NCBI RefSeq assembly: GCF_037622515.1
Contig: NZ_JBBJCN010000003.1
Location: 620,001 to 684,000, forward strand
Length of the DNA: 64,000 bases
Origin: Paradesertivirga superstes
GTDB taxonomy: Bacteria > Bacteroidota > Bacteroidia > Sphingobacteriales > Sphingobacteriaceae
Direction: 5' to 3'
The position numbers were made by a program, and so were the translations under genes. This document shows, piece after piece, positions 42,294-51,266 of this stretch; position 1 is the stretch's first letter, and each line of letters begins with the position of its first letter. A model generated the notes under the pieces. That model had not been told where the DNA came from and did no database searches. It saw nothing but the letters and a program-made list of their open reading frames with translations.

Positions 42294-44165
42294 ATGAAAA
42301 GAATCCTATTTTCAATCATCTTGCTATTCGTTGTTTTTACCCTTCAGGCTCAAAAAATTACAGGTATTGTTACAGATGCGAAAGATAAACAACCCTTAAT
42401 CGGCGCAACTGTGAATGTTAAAAATTCCACCATATCAACTGCAACAAATTCAAATGGGAAATATTCCATCAAGCTCACAGTAGACAACGCGGTGCTGGTT
42501 TTCAGCTACATCGGATATAAAAGCAAAGAAGTTAAGATAGGAAAAGATACGATCATTAACGTTTCTCTTAATCCGTCTAATTCAACTCTGGAAGAAGCTG
42601 TTGTTATTGGATATGGCACAGAAAAAAAAGATTTAACCGGCAGCGTAGCCGGGGTTATGAATCAAAGCAGCGCCAAATTATATATCAGGGGAGGTGCGGC
42701 CGATTTTAATACAGAATCTTATAATGGCATAAACGAAAACCGTTTTTTCCAGGCCAGACAAACTCCTTTGTCAACATTTGGTATAGACGTCGATGCGGCA
42801 TCGTACAGCAATGTTCGTCGGTATATTAATAACGGCAACCTCCCACCTGTAGACGCTGTAAGAATTGAGGAAATGATCAATTACTTTAGTTATGAATATC
42901 CACAGCCACAAAACAACGACCCATTTTCGGTAAATACAGAAATTTCATCGGCACCATGGAACCACCAACACCGTCTGGTTCGAATTGGATTACAAGGCAA
43001 AAAAATACCCCTTACTAATCTTCCCGCCTCAAACCTTGTTTTTTTAATTGATGTGTCTGGCTCAATGAATCAGGCAAATAAGCTTCCGCTGGTTAAATCA
43101 TCTATTAAATTATTGGTGGATCAGCTTAGAGAAAAAGATAAAGTATCTATAGTTGTGTATGCAGGTGCCGCCGGACTTGTATTACCTGCTACTTCCGGAG
43201 AAAGAAAGCAAACTATCAAAAACGCTCTCGATGCATTACAGGCAGGAGGGTCTACAGCAGGAGGGGCAGGCATTAAACTGGCTTATAAAATTGCGATGGA
43301 AAATATTGTTAAGGGAGGCAATAACAGGGTGATCCTTGCAAGCGACGGAGATTTTAACATAGGTGTGTCCAGCGATGGAGAAATGCAACGGTTAATTGAA
43401 GACAAAAAGAAAAGCGGGATATTTTTAACAGTATTGGGTTACGGAATGGGCAATTATAAAGACAGCAAAATGGAAACCCTTGCTGATAAAGGGAACGGCA
43501 ATTACGCTTACATTGATAATATTACAGAAGCCCGAAAAGTATTGGTGAATGAATTTGGAGGCACGCTCTTTACCATAGCAAAGGATGTAAAACTACAGAT
43601 AGAATTCAACCCTAAAAAAGTTCAGTATTATCGCTTGATAGGATATGAAAACCGTTTGCTGAACAAAGAAGATTTTAACAATGATAAAAAGGATGCCGGA
43701 GATCTGGGCTCAGGACATTCAGTTACGGCTCTTTATGAAATTATCCCGGTTGGCGTAAAAAGCAAATTCAAGGAAAGTGTGGATGATTTAAAGTATCAGA
43801 ATAATTCAACCGATATCAAAACCCCTTACGGAAACGAGTTATTTACGGTTAAACTTCGTTACAAAACCCCGACTGGTAATACCAGTAAATTAATCGAAAA
43901 GTCAGTGCTTGACAAGAACATCGACTGGGATAAAACTTCTAAAGATTTTAAATTTTCGGCCGCTGTTGCCGGCTATGGCATGCTTTTACGGGATTCAGAA
44001 TTTCTTCAGGAAACCAATTATCCGAAAGTTATTTCCTGGGCAAAATCAGGCCTCGGAGATGACGAAGAAGGCTACAGAAATGAATTTGTGCAATTAGTAA
44101 AATCTTCAGCCCTGTTGCCAAAAGAAAAATCCTCATCTGCAATGAAACCTTTAGACAGCAATTAA
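42294..44165 (+). CDS. VWA domain protein (YfbK-like) with carboxypeptidase-D-like domain
   Basis: A 623-residue secreted protein. The signal peptide (MKRILFSIILLFVVFTLQAQ) is followed by a carboxypeptidase-regulatory-like domain (about 22-95) and the SusC-like motif AVVIGYGTEKKDLTGSV. A YfbK-type N-terminal region follows (STFGIDVDAASYSNVRRYI...PVDAVRIEEMINYFSY). The von Willebrand A domain has an intact MIDAS (FLIDVSGSMNQANKLPLVKSS, near 250-272). The C-terminal DUF3520-like part completes it. It is divergent from the ECF sigma/anti-sigma pair. Function is unknown. Confidence 0.9.
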   Translation: MKRILFSIILLFVVFTLQAQKITGIVTDAKDKQPLIGATVNVKNSTISTATNSNGKYSIKLTVDNAVLVFSYIGYKSKEVKIGKDTIINVSLNPSNSTLEEAVVIGYGTEKKDLTGSVAGVMNQSSAKLYIRGGAADFNTESYNGINENRFFQARQTPLSTFGIDVDAASYSNVRRYINNGNLPPVDAVRIEEMINYFSYEYPQPQNNDPFSVNTEISSAPWNHQHRLVRIGLQGKKIPLTNLPASNLVFLIDVSGSMNQANKLPLVKSSIKLLVDQLREKDKVSIVVYAGAAGLVLPATSGERKQTIKNALDALQAGGSTAGGAGIKLAYKIAMENIVKGGNNRVILASDGDFNIGVSSDGEMQRLIEDKKKSGIFLTVLGYGMGNYKDSKMETLADKGNGNYAYIDNITEARKVLVNEFGGTLFTIAKDVKLQIEFNPKKVQYYRLIGYENRLLNKEDFNNDKKDAGDLGSGHSVTALYEIIPVGVKSKFKESVDDLKYQNNSTDIKTPYGNELFTVKLRYKTPTGNTSKLIEKSVLDKNIDWDKTSKDFKFSAAVAGYGMLLRDSEFLQETNYPKVISWAKSGLGDDEEGYRNEFVQLVKSSALLPKEKSSSAMKPLDSN

Positions 44166-44239
44166 ACCTTAACGTTCTATTTAATTCTACACTTTAAAGC
44201 AAATTGGTTAATTTACCGTTATAGAGAAAAGAATTAAAT

Positions 44240-44968
44240 ATGAAAAGAATTAGTATAATAGTCGCATTGGTTGCCTGTATATCACTCAGCAGTTGCGATA
44301 CACTTAATCAAACTGCGCAAATATTGGGGCAAAATTTAGGCAACCCTACCTCTGCAGAAATAGCGCTCGGTTTAAAACAGGCGTTGGAGTTTGGAACAAC
44401 ATATAGTTCTGAACGTTTATCAGAACAAAACGGATTCTTTGGTAATGCTGCAATTAAATTACTGTTTCCACCGGAAGCGCAAAAAGCGGAACGTACATTA
44501 AGAAGCCTTGGCTTAAACAGACTTGCTGATAATGTTATTCTAAGCATCAACCGTGCTGCTGAAGATGCAGCCAGAGAGGCGAAACCAATATTTATTAATG
44601 CAATAAAGCAAATGACTATTGCAGATGCTACAAATATTCTCTTAACCCGTCAGAATGATGCAGCAACGCAATATTTTCAGCGGGTTACAACAGATCAGCT
44701 AATGATGTCGTTTAAGCCGGTAATTCAAAGCAGCCTGGGAAAGGTGGGCGCAACCAAATATTGGAGCGACGCTATTACTGCTTATAATCAAATCCCATTA
44801 ACCGCTGATATTAATCCTGATCTCTCATCTTATGTAGCTCAAAAAGCAATAGAAGGATTATTTTATGAAATTGCCCAGGAGGAATTAAAGATCAGACAAA
44901 ACATTTCAGCCAGAAACACTACACTGCTTCAGAAAGTATTTGGATATGCCGACAGAAACAAGGGTTAA
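44240..44968 (+). CDS. DUF4197 family lipoprotein
   Basis: A 242-residue protein with signal and lipobox (MKRISIIVALVACISLSSC) and the DUF4197 pattern: IALGLKQALEFGTTYSSERLSEQNGFFGNAAIKLLFPPEAQKAERTLRSLGLNRLADNVILSINRAAEDAAREAKPIF. It is helical throughout. The role is unknown; it is monocistronic and ends at a terminator shared with the convergent DUF885 gene. Confidence 0.9.
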   Translation: MKRISIIVALVACISLSSCDTLNQTAQILGQNLGNPTSAEIALGLKQALEFGTTYSSERLSEQNGFFGNAAIKLLFPPEAQKAERTLRSLGLNRLADNVILSINRAAEDAAREAKPIFINAIKQMTIADATNILLTRQNDAATQYFQRVTTDQLMMSFKPVIQSSLGKVGATKYWSDAITAYNQIPLTADINPDLSSYVAQKAIEGLFYEIAQEELKIRQNISARNTTLLQKVFGYADRNKG

Positions 44969-45001
44969 GATCTATAATTGAATTTCTTGTAAATGATTTA
45001 G

Positions 45002-45034
45002 AAAGCAGGTTCCTTAATGGGAAACCTGCTTTTT
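45002..45034. terminator. Terminator between DUF4197 and DUF885 genes
   Basis: AGCAGGTT pairs with AACCTGCT, extended by A-T pairs and a CC/GG step, around an ATTAAGG-type loop. TTTTT follows on the plus strand. It serves the plus-strand gene best and may also serve the convergent gene. Confidence 0.8.
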
Positions 45035-45053
45035 CGTTAAGAATTCATGCAAC

Positions 45054-46835
45054 TCACTTACCTTTTTTCGAGGCAGCCCAATCATTCATTTTCCTTTCAG
45101 CAACATTCAATGGCATTACGCCATCTTTCAAAAGCTCATCATGAAAATCAGCTAAGTTAAAATTTCTCATTTCCTTCTGGTATTTATTGCGAAGCTCCCA
45201 GATTTTTAAGGCCCCTATCTTATAAGAAAGAGCCTGACCGGGAATGGCCATGTACCGCTCAATTTCTGCAGTCGCCGCGTCTTTGCCTATAGCTTGGTTA
45301 TCCATCATATATTTAATGGCCTCTTCGCGGGTCATACCTTTTGTGTGAATAGCAACATCTACCACTAAACGGATGGCCCGGTGCATCTCATCACCCAAAG
45401 CTCCCATATATTGGTAGGGATCGGTGTACAAACCGAGTTCTTTACCCAAAGATTCTGTATACAATCCCCAACCTTCTCCAAAAGCTCCGTACCAGGCAAA
45501 TCTGCGAAACTTAGGCAAATCCTTGTTTTCCTGTTGCAAAGAAATCTGATAATGATGCCCTGGAATAGCTTCATGCAAGAACAATGATTCCATACCCGAA
45601 GTAATATTAAACTTTGTGGCATCCAGGATTGGCACATAAAATATTCCGGGCCTTGAGCCATCCGGAGATCCCTGATTGTATTCTGCACTTGCGGAAGCTG
45701 CCCTGAAAGCCTCTGTTTGCCTTATTTCAAATGGAGTCTTTGGCACCTTGCCAAACATCGATCGAAGCTGTGGCTCCATTTTCTTGTGGATCCCGTTAAA
45801 CGCATTTAAAACATCCTGAGGGGTTTTGAAAGGCATAAACCGGGGGGAAGTTTTCATGAATTCGAAGAACTCTTTTAAATCGCCATAAAATCCAACCTGC
45901 TGTTTAATCGTATCCATTTCCGCTCTGATCCGTGTCACCTCTGATAAACCTGTCTGGTATATTTCTTCAGGCGTTTTATTGGTTGTGGTCCAGTATTTAA
46001 CCAAATAAGGATATAGTTTTTTACCCCCCGGAACAGCACTTATTCCCGACGATGTCCTCGTTTTCGGCAGGTATTCATTTTTTAGAAAAATAGCCAGTTT
46101 CTTATACGATGGACTGACTTTTTCCCGAATGGCCACTTTGAATGAATCTATAATTGCGGGTTTATCTCCCTCAGAAAACTTGTCCGGGAATCGTACTACC
46201 GGAGTGTAGAACAGGCTTTTGGTAGGCTCGTCAACAATCATCGCTTCCATTTGCGGAATCATTTTCTGAACCAAAGGCCTCGGGAGAACGACCCCCGCTT
46301 TCATCCCTTTTCGGAAATTAACAATGGCAGAATCGACCCAAACCGAAAATCCATCAATACGCGCCAGCCAGTTTTTGTAATCCTCAGGCGTTTTAAAAGG
46401 TTGGTAACTTTCTCCAGAACCTAATTGGCCCATTGTTAAAGGTAATCCCCAAAATTGTTGAAATGGGATCATCCACTGGTTAGTTTTTAAACCCTCCAGC
46501 TGGATGTTCATTTCATATTGAAAAATATCATAACTGATTTTATCATTATCGTTTAACTCTTCACGATTAACTTCTGATAACTCCTTCAGGTAAGTTTGAT
46601 AAAAAACAGCTAATGAATCCCGGAATCCCTTAGTCTGGTCATTTCTCAGAACAGCATTATACCGGTTATCTCCCTGTTGGGTAGCTTCTAACGGAAAAAA
46701 TTGCGAACGTTCTTCCCAATACTTTTCAAATAGCTTAGTGATTTCTTTCATTTCAGCCTTCTCTTCTTCTTTAACCTGCTGTTTACAACCAAAAGAAGCA
46801 AGCAAGAAGCTGAGAATGATTACTTTTAACTTCAT
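45054..46835 (-). CDS. DUF885 family putative peptidase lipoprotein
   Basis: A 593-residue lipoprotein (MKLKVIILSFLLASFGC lipobox) of the DUF885 family. The diagnostic HEAIPGHHYQ motif lies near residue 418, a zinc-peptidase-like HExxxGH pattern, followed by EGWGLYTESLGKELGLY. Family members are thought to be metallopeptidases of the cell envelope. It is encoded 30 bp after the BrkB-family gene and may be co-transcribed with it. Confidence 0.9.
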   Translation of the reverse strand: MKLKVIILSFLLASFGCKQQVKEEEKAEMKEITKLFEKYWEERSQFFPLEATQQGDNRYNAVLRNDQTKGFRDSLAVFYQTYLKELSEVNREELNDNDKISYDIFQYEMNIQLEGLKTNQWMIPFQQFWGLPLTMGQLGSGESYQPFKTPEDYKNWLARIDGFSVWVDSAIVNFRKGMKAGVVLPRPLVQKMIPQMEAMIVDEPTKSLFYTPVVRFPDKFSEGDKPAIIDSFKVAIREKVSPSYKKLAIFLKNEYLPKTRTSSGISAVPGGKKLYPYLVKYWTTTNKTPEEIYQTGLSEVTRIRAEMDTIKQQVGFYGDLKEFFEFMKTSPRFMPFKTPQDVLNAFNGIHKKMEPQLRSMFGKVPKTPFEIRQTEAFRAASASAEYNQGSPDGSRPGIFYVPILDATKFNITSGMESLFLHEAIPGHHYQISLQQENKDLPKFRRFAWYGAFGEGWGLYTESLGKELGLYTDPYQYMGALGDEMHRAIRLVVDVAIHTKGMTREEAIKYMMDNQAIGKDAATAEIERYMAIPGQALSYKIGALKIWELRNKYQKEMRNFNLADFHDELLKDGVMPLNVAERKMNDWAASKKGK

Positions 46836-46865
46836 TTGTAATTTATAAAAAGTAGATTTAATAGA

Positions 46866-47831
46866 TTAAACTTGCTTGTCTCCGCCTTCATCTTGTTTTT
46901 GTTTTGGCAAAACCTTAACATCCTTTTCCTGCTCGGTTTGAACAACGAGAACTGCATAAGATGCAGGTTCTATTTTTCGCCCATGTTTTTCTGTATATAC
47001 CTGGGTAAATTCAGCACCAAAATATAAAATTGCTGCAGCGTAATAAACCCAGACCAATATTACAATCAAGGAGCCTGCAGCTCCGTAAGTTGAACCCGGG
47101 CCAACTTTATCAATGTATAAGCCTATCGCATAACGCCCCAGCATAAACAAAATCGCTGTAAAAATGGCCCCCGCCCGTACGTCCTTCCATTTGATTTTCA
47201 CATCAGGTAAAAATTTAAATATGATAGCTAACAGCACGGTGATAATAAGAAAAGTTAAAGTCAAATTAAATATCTCTACCAGCAGGACCGTAATATCTTC
47301 AAAATACACCTTTAATCTGTCACTAAGCGCGGTAACCAATCCATTGATAACAAGCGATACAATTAAAAGGAAACCTATTGTAGCGATCATAGAAAAGGAA
47401 AGAAGCCTGTTGGTGATCATTTTTAACCAGCCCTTTTCTGGTTTGGCTTTTACTCTCCAGATTAGGTTTATTGAATCCTGAATTTCAAGAAAAACTCCTG
47501 TGGCTCCAATAAAAAGAGTTATTATGCCGACTATAATTGCCCAGGTAGATTTTCCTGAGATTGCAGTATTTTTAATAATATCCTGAACCTGCAAAGCGGC
47601 TTCAGCACCGATGAAGCCTTTAATTCCTCTGAAAACTTCCCCTTGAAAAGCATCATGTTTAAAAACATCAACTGCTATAAAGATTAGCATCAACAATAGT
47701 GGAGCAAGAGAAAATAGTGTATAATATGACAATGCGGCACTGAGTTTTAAGCACCGATCGTTAAAAAAACCATTAAAACTCCCCACTAATATTTTCCAGA
47801 GATCCTTAAAAAAATCTTTATTAAGTTTCAT
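46866..47831 (-). CDS. YihY/BrkB family inner-membrane protein
   Basis: A 321-residue six-helix membrane protein. The family hallmarks are KLSAALSYYTLFSLAPLLLMLI near the N-terminus and GRYAIGLYIDKVGPGSTYGAAGSLIVILVWVYYAAAILYFGAEFTQVYTEKHG near the C-terminus. A charged cytoplasmic tail follows. The function of the family is unsettled. The leader has an 8-bp inverted repeat AATCAATT/AATTGATT (47834-47869) next to the start codon. Confidence 0.93.
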   Translation of the reverse strand: MKLNKDFFKDLWKILVGSFNGFFNDRCLKLSAALSYYTLFSLAPLLLMLIFIAVDVFKHDAFQGEVFRGIKGFIGAEAALQVQDIIKNTAISGKSTWAIIVGIITLFIGATGVFLEIQDSINLIWRVKAKPEKGWLKMITNRLLSFSMIATIGFLLIVSLVINGLVTALSDRLKVYFEDITVLLVEIFNLTLTFLIITVLLAIIFKFLPDVKIKWKDVRAGAIFTAILFMLGRYAIGLYIDKVGPGSTYGAAGSLIVILVWVYYAAAILYFGAEFTQVYTEKHGRKIEPASYAVLVVQTEQEKDVKVLPKQKQDEGGDKQV

Positions 47832-47895
47832 TCAATCAATTGTTTTTCACTAAAAAGAAAGAATTGATTAAAAGTGTTTTAATTAAGTTTTAAAG

Positions 47896-49110
47896 CTATC
47901 GGTTTGAGACGATTAGTAATTCTAAATCCTTTGGGGGAATATTAAACCGTTCTGCAAGATCTTTATTGGTAAGATGTCCCTGATATAAATAAATAGCATT
48001 ACGTACTCCCGATTTTTCCCAGATCACATTCATAATCCCACCCATTTCGCCAATATCCATTAAAATCGGAGAAAATATATTTGTTAAGGCATAAGTGGCT
48101 GTTCTGGCAACTCGTGAAGCTATATTTGGTACGCAATAATGAATCACATCGTATTTTCTGAAAACCGGATGTGTGTGGTTGGTTATTCTTGAAGTTTCAA
48201 AACAACCGCCCTGATCGATACTCACATCAATTACCACAGAATTTGGTTTCATATGACTTACCGTTTCTTCACTTACAACACAAGGACTCAAACCCTTATG
48301 CGCACGTATCGCTCCGATAACTACATCGCACGTGGTAATTGCCTTATTTAGCACAATAGGCTGAATTACAGACGTAAATACCCGTGCACCGATATTATTT
48401 TGTAATCGTCTGAGCCTATAAATAGAGCTGTCAAAAACTTTAACTTCCGCTCCAAGAGCGATAGCCGTTCTTGCTGCATATTCACCCACAGTACCAGCGC
48501 CAAGTATAACCATCTCGGTGGGTGGCACCCCGGTTATCCCACCAAGCATCAGCCCCTTGCCATCAAAAACATTGCTTAAATATTCCGCCGCAATAAGTAC
48601 GGACGTCGCGCCAACAATTTCACTCATGGAGCGAATCACGCTTAGGGATCCACCTTCATCCCGGAGATATTCATATGAAAGTGCTGTGATTTTTTTCTTC
48701 ATCATGGCTTCAAGCGATTCCGCTTTAAGCGAACCCATCTGAAGGGTTGAAAATAAAACCTGAAAAGGTTTCATCATTCCGATCTCTTCCTGGGTAGGCG
48801 GACCAATTTTTATGATAATATCTGCTTTAAAAACTTCCTTCTTGTCATATTGAATTTTAGCGCCATGTTCACTGTAATCATTATCCGAGAAGTTTGCCCC
48901 CATTCCTGCACCCGATTCTATTACCACTTCATGCCCATTATTAACAAGCAAAGCCACAGAGAGAGGGGTTAATGCGATCCTGTTTTCCTGGAAAGATGTT
49001 TCTTTAGGAATGCCGATGTACAGACTGTTCTTCTTTTTCTTGGTCTCGAGCATTGCCTCCTGGGGCTGCATCATAGCTTGCTTTGCAATGTCAGACAGTT
49101 CACTCATCAT
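47896..49110 (-). CDS. Alanine dehydrogenase
   Basis: A 404-residue NAD-dependent dehydrogenase of the alanine dehydrogenase/transhydrogenase-alpha family. It has YIGIPKETSFQENRIALTP, the pyruvate-site lysine region, a Rossmann motif (EMVILGAGTVGEYAARTAIALGAEV), and CVPNIASRVARTATYALTN near the C-terminus. It carries about 30 extra N-terminal residues compared with the classical enzyme, as seen in Bacteroidota homologues. It would interconvert alanine with pyruvate and ammonia. Two adjacent ATG codons are possible starts. Confidence 0.9.
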   Translation of the reverse strand: MMSELSDIAKQAMMQPQEAMLETKKKKNSLYIGIPKETSFQENRIALTPLSVALLVNNGHEVVIESGAGMGANFSDNDYSEHGAKIQYDKKEVFKADIIIKIGPPTQEEIGMMKPFQVLFSTLQMGSLKAESLEAMMKKKITALSYEYLRDEGGSLSVIRSMSEIVGATSVLIAAEYLSNVFDGKGLMLGGITGVPPTEMVILGAGTVGEYAARTAIALGAEVKVFDSSIYRLRRLQNNIGARVFTSVIQPIVLNKAITTCDVVIGAIRAHKGLSPCVVSEETVSHMKPNSVVIDVSIDQGGCFETSRITNHTHPVFRKYDVIHYCVPNIASRVARTATYALTNIFSPILMDIGEMGGIMNVIWEKSGVRNAIYLYQGHLTNKDLAERFNIPPKDLELLIVSNR

Positions 49111-49173
49111 ACCATGTTTTTAAAAAAGTGTGCTGAAAATACGAAATCCGATTTACTTAGAGGTAATATAATG

Positions 49174-49593
49174 TCAATTAAACATTTGCATCTTAATTAC
49201 ACGTTCATTCTCTGAAGTTTCCAGCAATTTTAACTCCATAAATTTATCGGGAAGAAGATTAGAAATTTTTTCAGGCCATTCTATAAAACAGTAATTACCC
49301 GAAAACAAATAGTCCTCATATCCCAAATCAAAAGCTTCATTCTCATTTTTTATTCTGTAGAAATCAAAATGATAAATAATTTCATTGTTCCCCGAATATT
49401 CATTTACAATGGAAAACGTCGGGCTCGATACCGCGTCATCAACGTTCAAGGCATCACAGAGAGCTTTAATCAAGGTGGTTTTACCCGCACCCATTTCGCC
49501 ATAAAAAAGAAATATGCGGTTATCTCCCGCAATCTCTAAAATCTTTTCCGCAGCTATGGGCAGCTCATTAAGGTTTGAAACTTTTAATTCCAT
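49174..49593 (-). CDS. tsaE: tRNA threonylcarbamoyladenosine biosynthesis ATPase TsaE
   Basis: A 139-residue P-loop ATPase with Walker A FYGEMGAGKTTLIKALC, the switch region DDAVSSPTFSIVNEY and HFDFYRI. It works with TsaB, TsaC and TsaD to make t6A37 in ANN-decoding tRNAs. It lies 24 bp after porX. A TATCTTTG box (minus strand, 49605-49598) sits only 4 bp before the ATG, close enough to suggest a very short or absent leader. Confidence 0.94.
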   Translation of the reverse strand: MELKVSNLNELPIAAEKILEIAGDNRIFLFYGEMGAGKTTLIKALCDALNVDDAVSSPTFSIVNEYSGNNEIIYHFDFYRIKNENEAFDLGYEDYLFSGNYCFIEWPEKISNLLPDKFMELKLLETSENERVIKMQMFN

Positions 49594-49617
49594 TGTACAA
49601 AGATAAAAAAGTACTTT

Positions 49618-51168
49618 CTATCTGGGGCTGTATGTAGCATACGGAACGATCATCTCTTCCAGAGAGATCCCGCCATGCTGAAACGTTTCATTATAATAAT
49701 TTACAAAATGATTGTAATTGTTCGGGTAAACAAAATAAGTATCCTCCTTAGTAAAAATAAAACTTGAACTTACATGAAGTTTTGGCAAATGTGCTTCATG
49801 GGGGTTCTTTACGAGAAAGACATCCTTTCCCACAAAATTTAGATTTTTACCTTGTTTATACCGCAAATTAGTGTTCGTATTCCTGTCGCCAATAACCTTG
49901 CTGGGATGTTTCACACGAATTGTTCCATGATCTGTGGTTATTACCAGCCGAACATTTTTGGTTGCCAGCTTTCGGATAGTTTCCAGTAATGGTGAATGCT
50001 CAAACCAGGACAGGGTTAAAGAACGATAGGCAGCCTCATCATTGGCCAACTCACGTATCATCGCCATATCGGTACGTGCATGCGAAAGCATATCCACAAA
50101 ATTGTATACAATTACATTTAATTCGTTTGTTAACAAATTATTAATATTCTCTACCACAGCCTTTCCCTGTTCAAAAGTTAAGACTTTAGTATACGAATGC
50201 TTTAAATCTCGACGAATATTCCTGTTTATATTGTCTGCCAGAAATTGCTCCTCAAATAAATTTTTCCCCCCTTCGTCTTCATCATTTTGCCACATAGAGG
50301 GATATCGTTTTTCCATTTCAAGTGGCATTAGCCCCGAGAAAATTGCGTTTCGTGCGTATTGGGTAGCCGTTGGCAGAATACTGTAATAACTGTCTTCTTC
50401 TTCAAGTCTGAAATGCTCTGTAATCAAAGAATTGATCATCTTCCACTGATCATACCTTAAATTATCTATCAGAATGAAGAAAGTAGTTTTAGTATCCAAT
50501 AACGGAAATAGCTTCTTTTTCAATAATTGATCTGATGTCACCGGACCAGACTCCTGGTCTTTACACCAGGAGAGGTAGTTCTTTTCAATGAACTTACAGA
50601 ACTGCATATTTGCTTCCGATTTTTGCATCGTCAGGATCTCGTGCATGCCAGAATCCTCCAGTTGTTCAAGAGATAGTTCCCAATACACAAGTTTCTTATA
50701 TACATCCACCCACTCTGTAAAACTCAGATTATCGTTCAATGTCATTCCCAGCGTTCGAAAATCCTGCTGATATGCCATTGAAGTTTTCTGGTTTACCAGC
50801 TTTTTGTTCTCTGTCAACTTTTTTATTGTTAACAGAACCTGGCGCGGATTTACCGGCTTAATTAAATAGTCATCTATTTTAGACCCTATCGCATCCTCCA
50901 TTAAATATTCCTCTTCATTTTTTGTTATTAAAACAATCGGAACATCAGGATTTATATTTTTTATCTCGGCAAGTGTTTCCAGACCAGTAAGGCCCGGCAT
51001 ATTTTCATCAAGAAATACCAAATCATAAAAACCCGCTTTAAACGCATCTAAAGCATCGTTGCCGTTAGTAACAGTTTTTACATTATAGCCCTTCTCATTC
51101 AAAAGCATGATATGAGGCTTAAGTAAATCTATTTCGTCATCGGCCCAAAGAATTGTAGTTTCTTGCAT
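49618..51168 (-). CDS. porX: PorX-type response regulator with PglZ (alkaline-phosphatase-like) domain
   Basis: A 516-residue protein. The N-terminal receiver (1-120) has phospho-Asp in LVFLDENMPGLTG. A helical linker leads to a PglZ domain (about 200-516) whose metal-site motifs are FFILIDNLRYDQW, YNFVDMLSHARTD and ITTDHGTIRVKHPSKVIGDRN. PorX is the conserved regulator of type IX secretion; the P. gingivalis protein is a zinc enzyme acting on nucleotides. Its kinase partner PorY is not in this window. It precedes tsaE in the same direction. Confidence 0.93.
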   Translation of the reverse strand: MQETTILWADDEIDLLKPHIMLLNEKGYNVKTVTNGNDALDAFKAGFYDLVFLDENMPGLTGLETLAEIKNINPDVPIVLITKNEEEYLMEDAIGSKIDDYLIKPVNPRQVLLTIKKLTENKKLVNQKTSMAYQQDFRTLGMTLNDNLSFTEWVDVYKKLVYWELSLEQLEDSGMHEILTMQKSEANMQFCKFIEKNYLSWCKDQESGPVTSDQLLKKKLFPLLDTKTTFFILIDNLRYDQWKMINSLITEHFRLEEEDSYYSILPTATQYARNAIFSGLMPLEMEKRYPSMWQNDEDEGGKNLFEEQFLADNINRNIRRDLKHSYTKVLTFEQGKAVVENINNLLTNELNVIVYNFVDMLSHARTDMAMIRELANDEAAYRSLTLSWFEHSPLLETIRKLATKNVRLVITTDHGTIRVKHPSKVIGDRNTNTNLRYKQGKNLNFVGKDVFLVKNPHEAHLPKLHVSSSFIFTKEDTYFVYPNNYNHFVNYYNETFQHGGISLEEMIVPYATYSPR

Positions 51169-51266
51169 ATTTTCTGCTAAATTATTTATATCTCAGCCAA
51201 GGTATAACACTAAAACTAATTTTTTGTATCAGATAAATTAACAATTTTTGCAAACAACACTTTATT

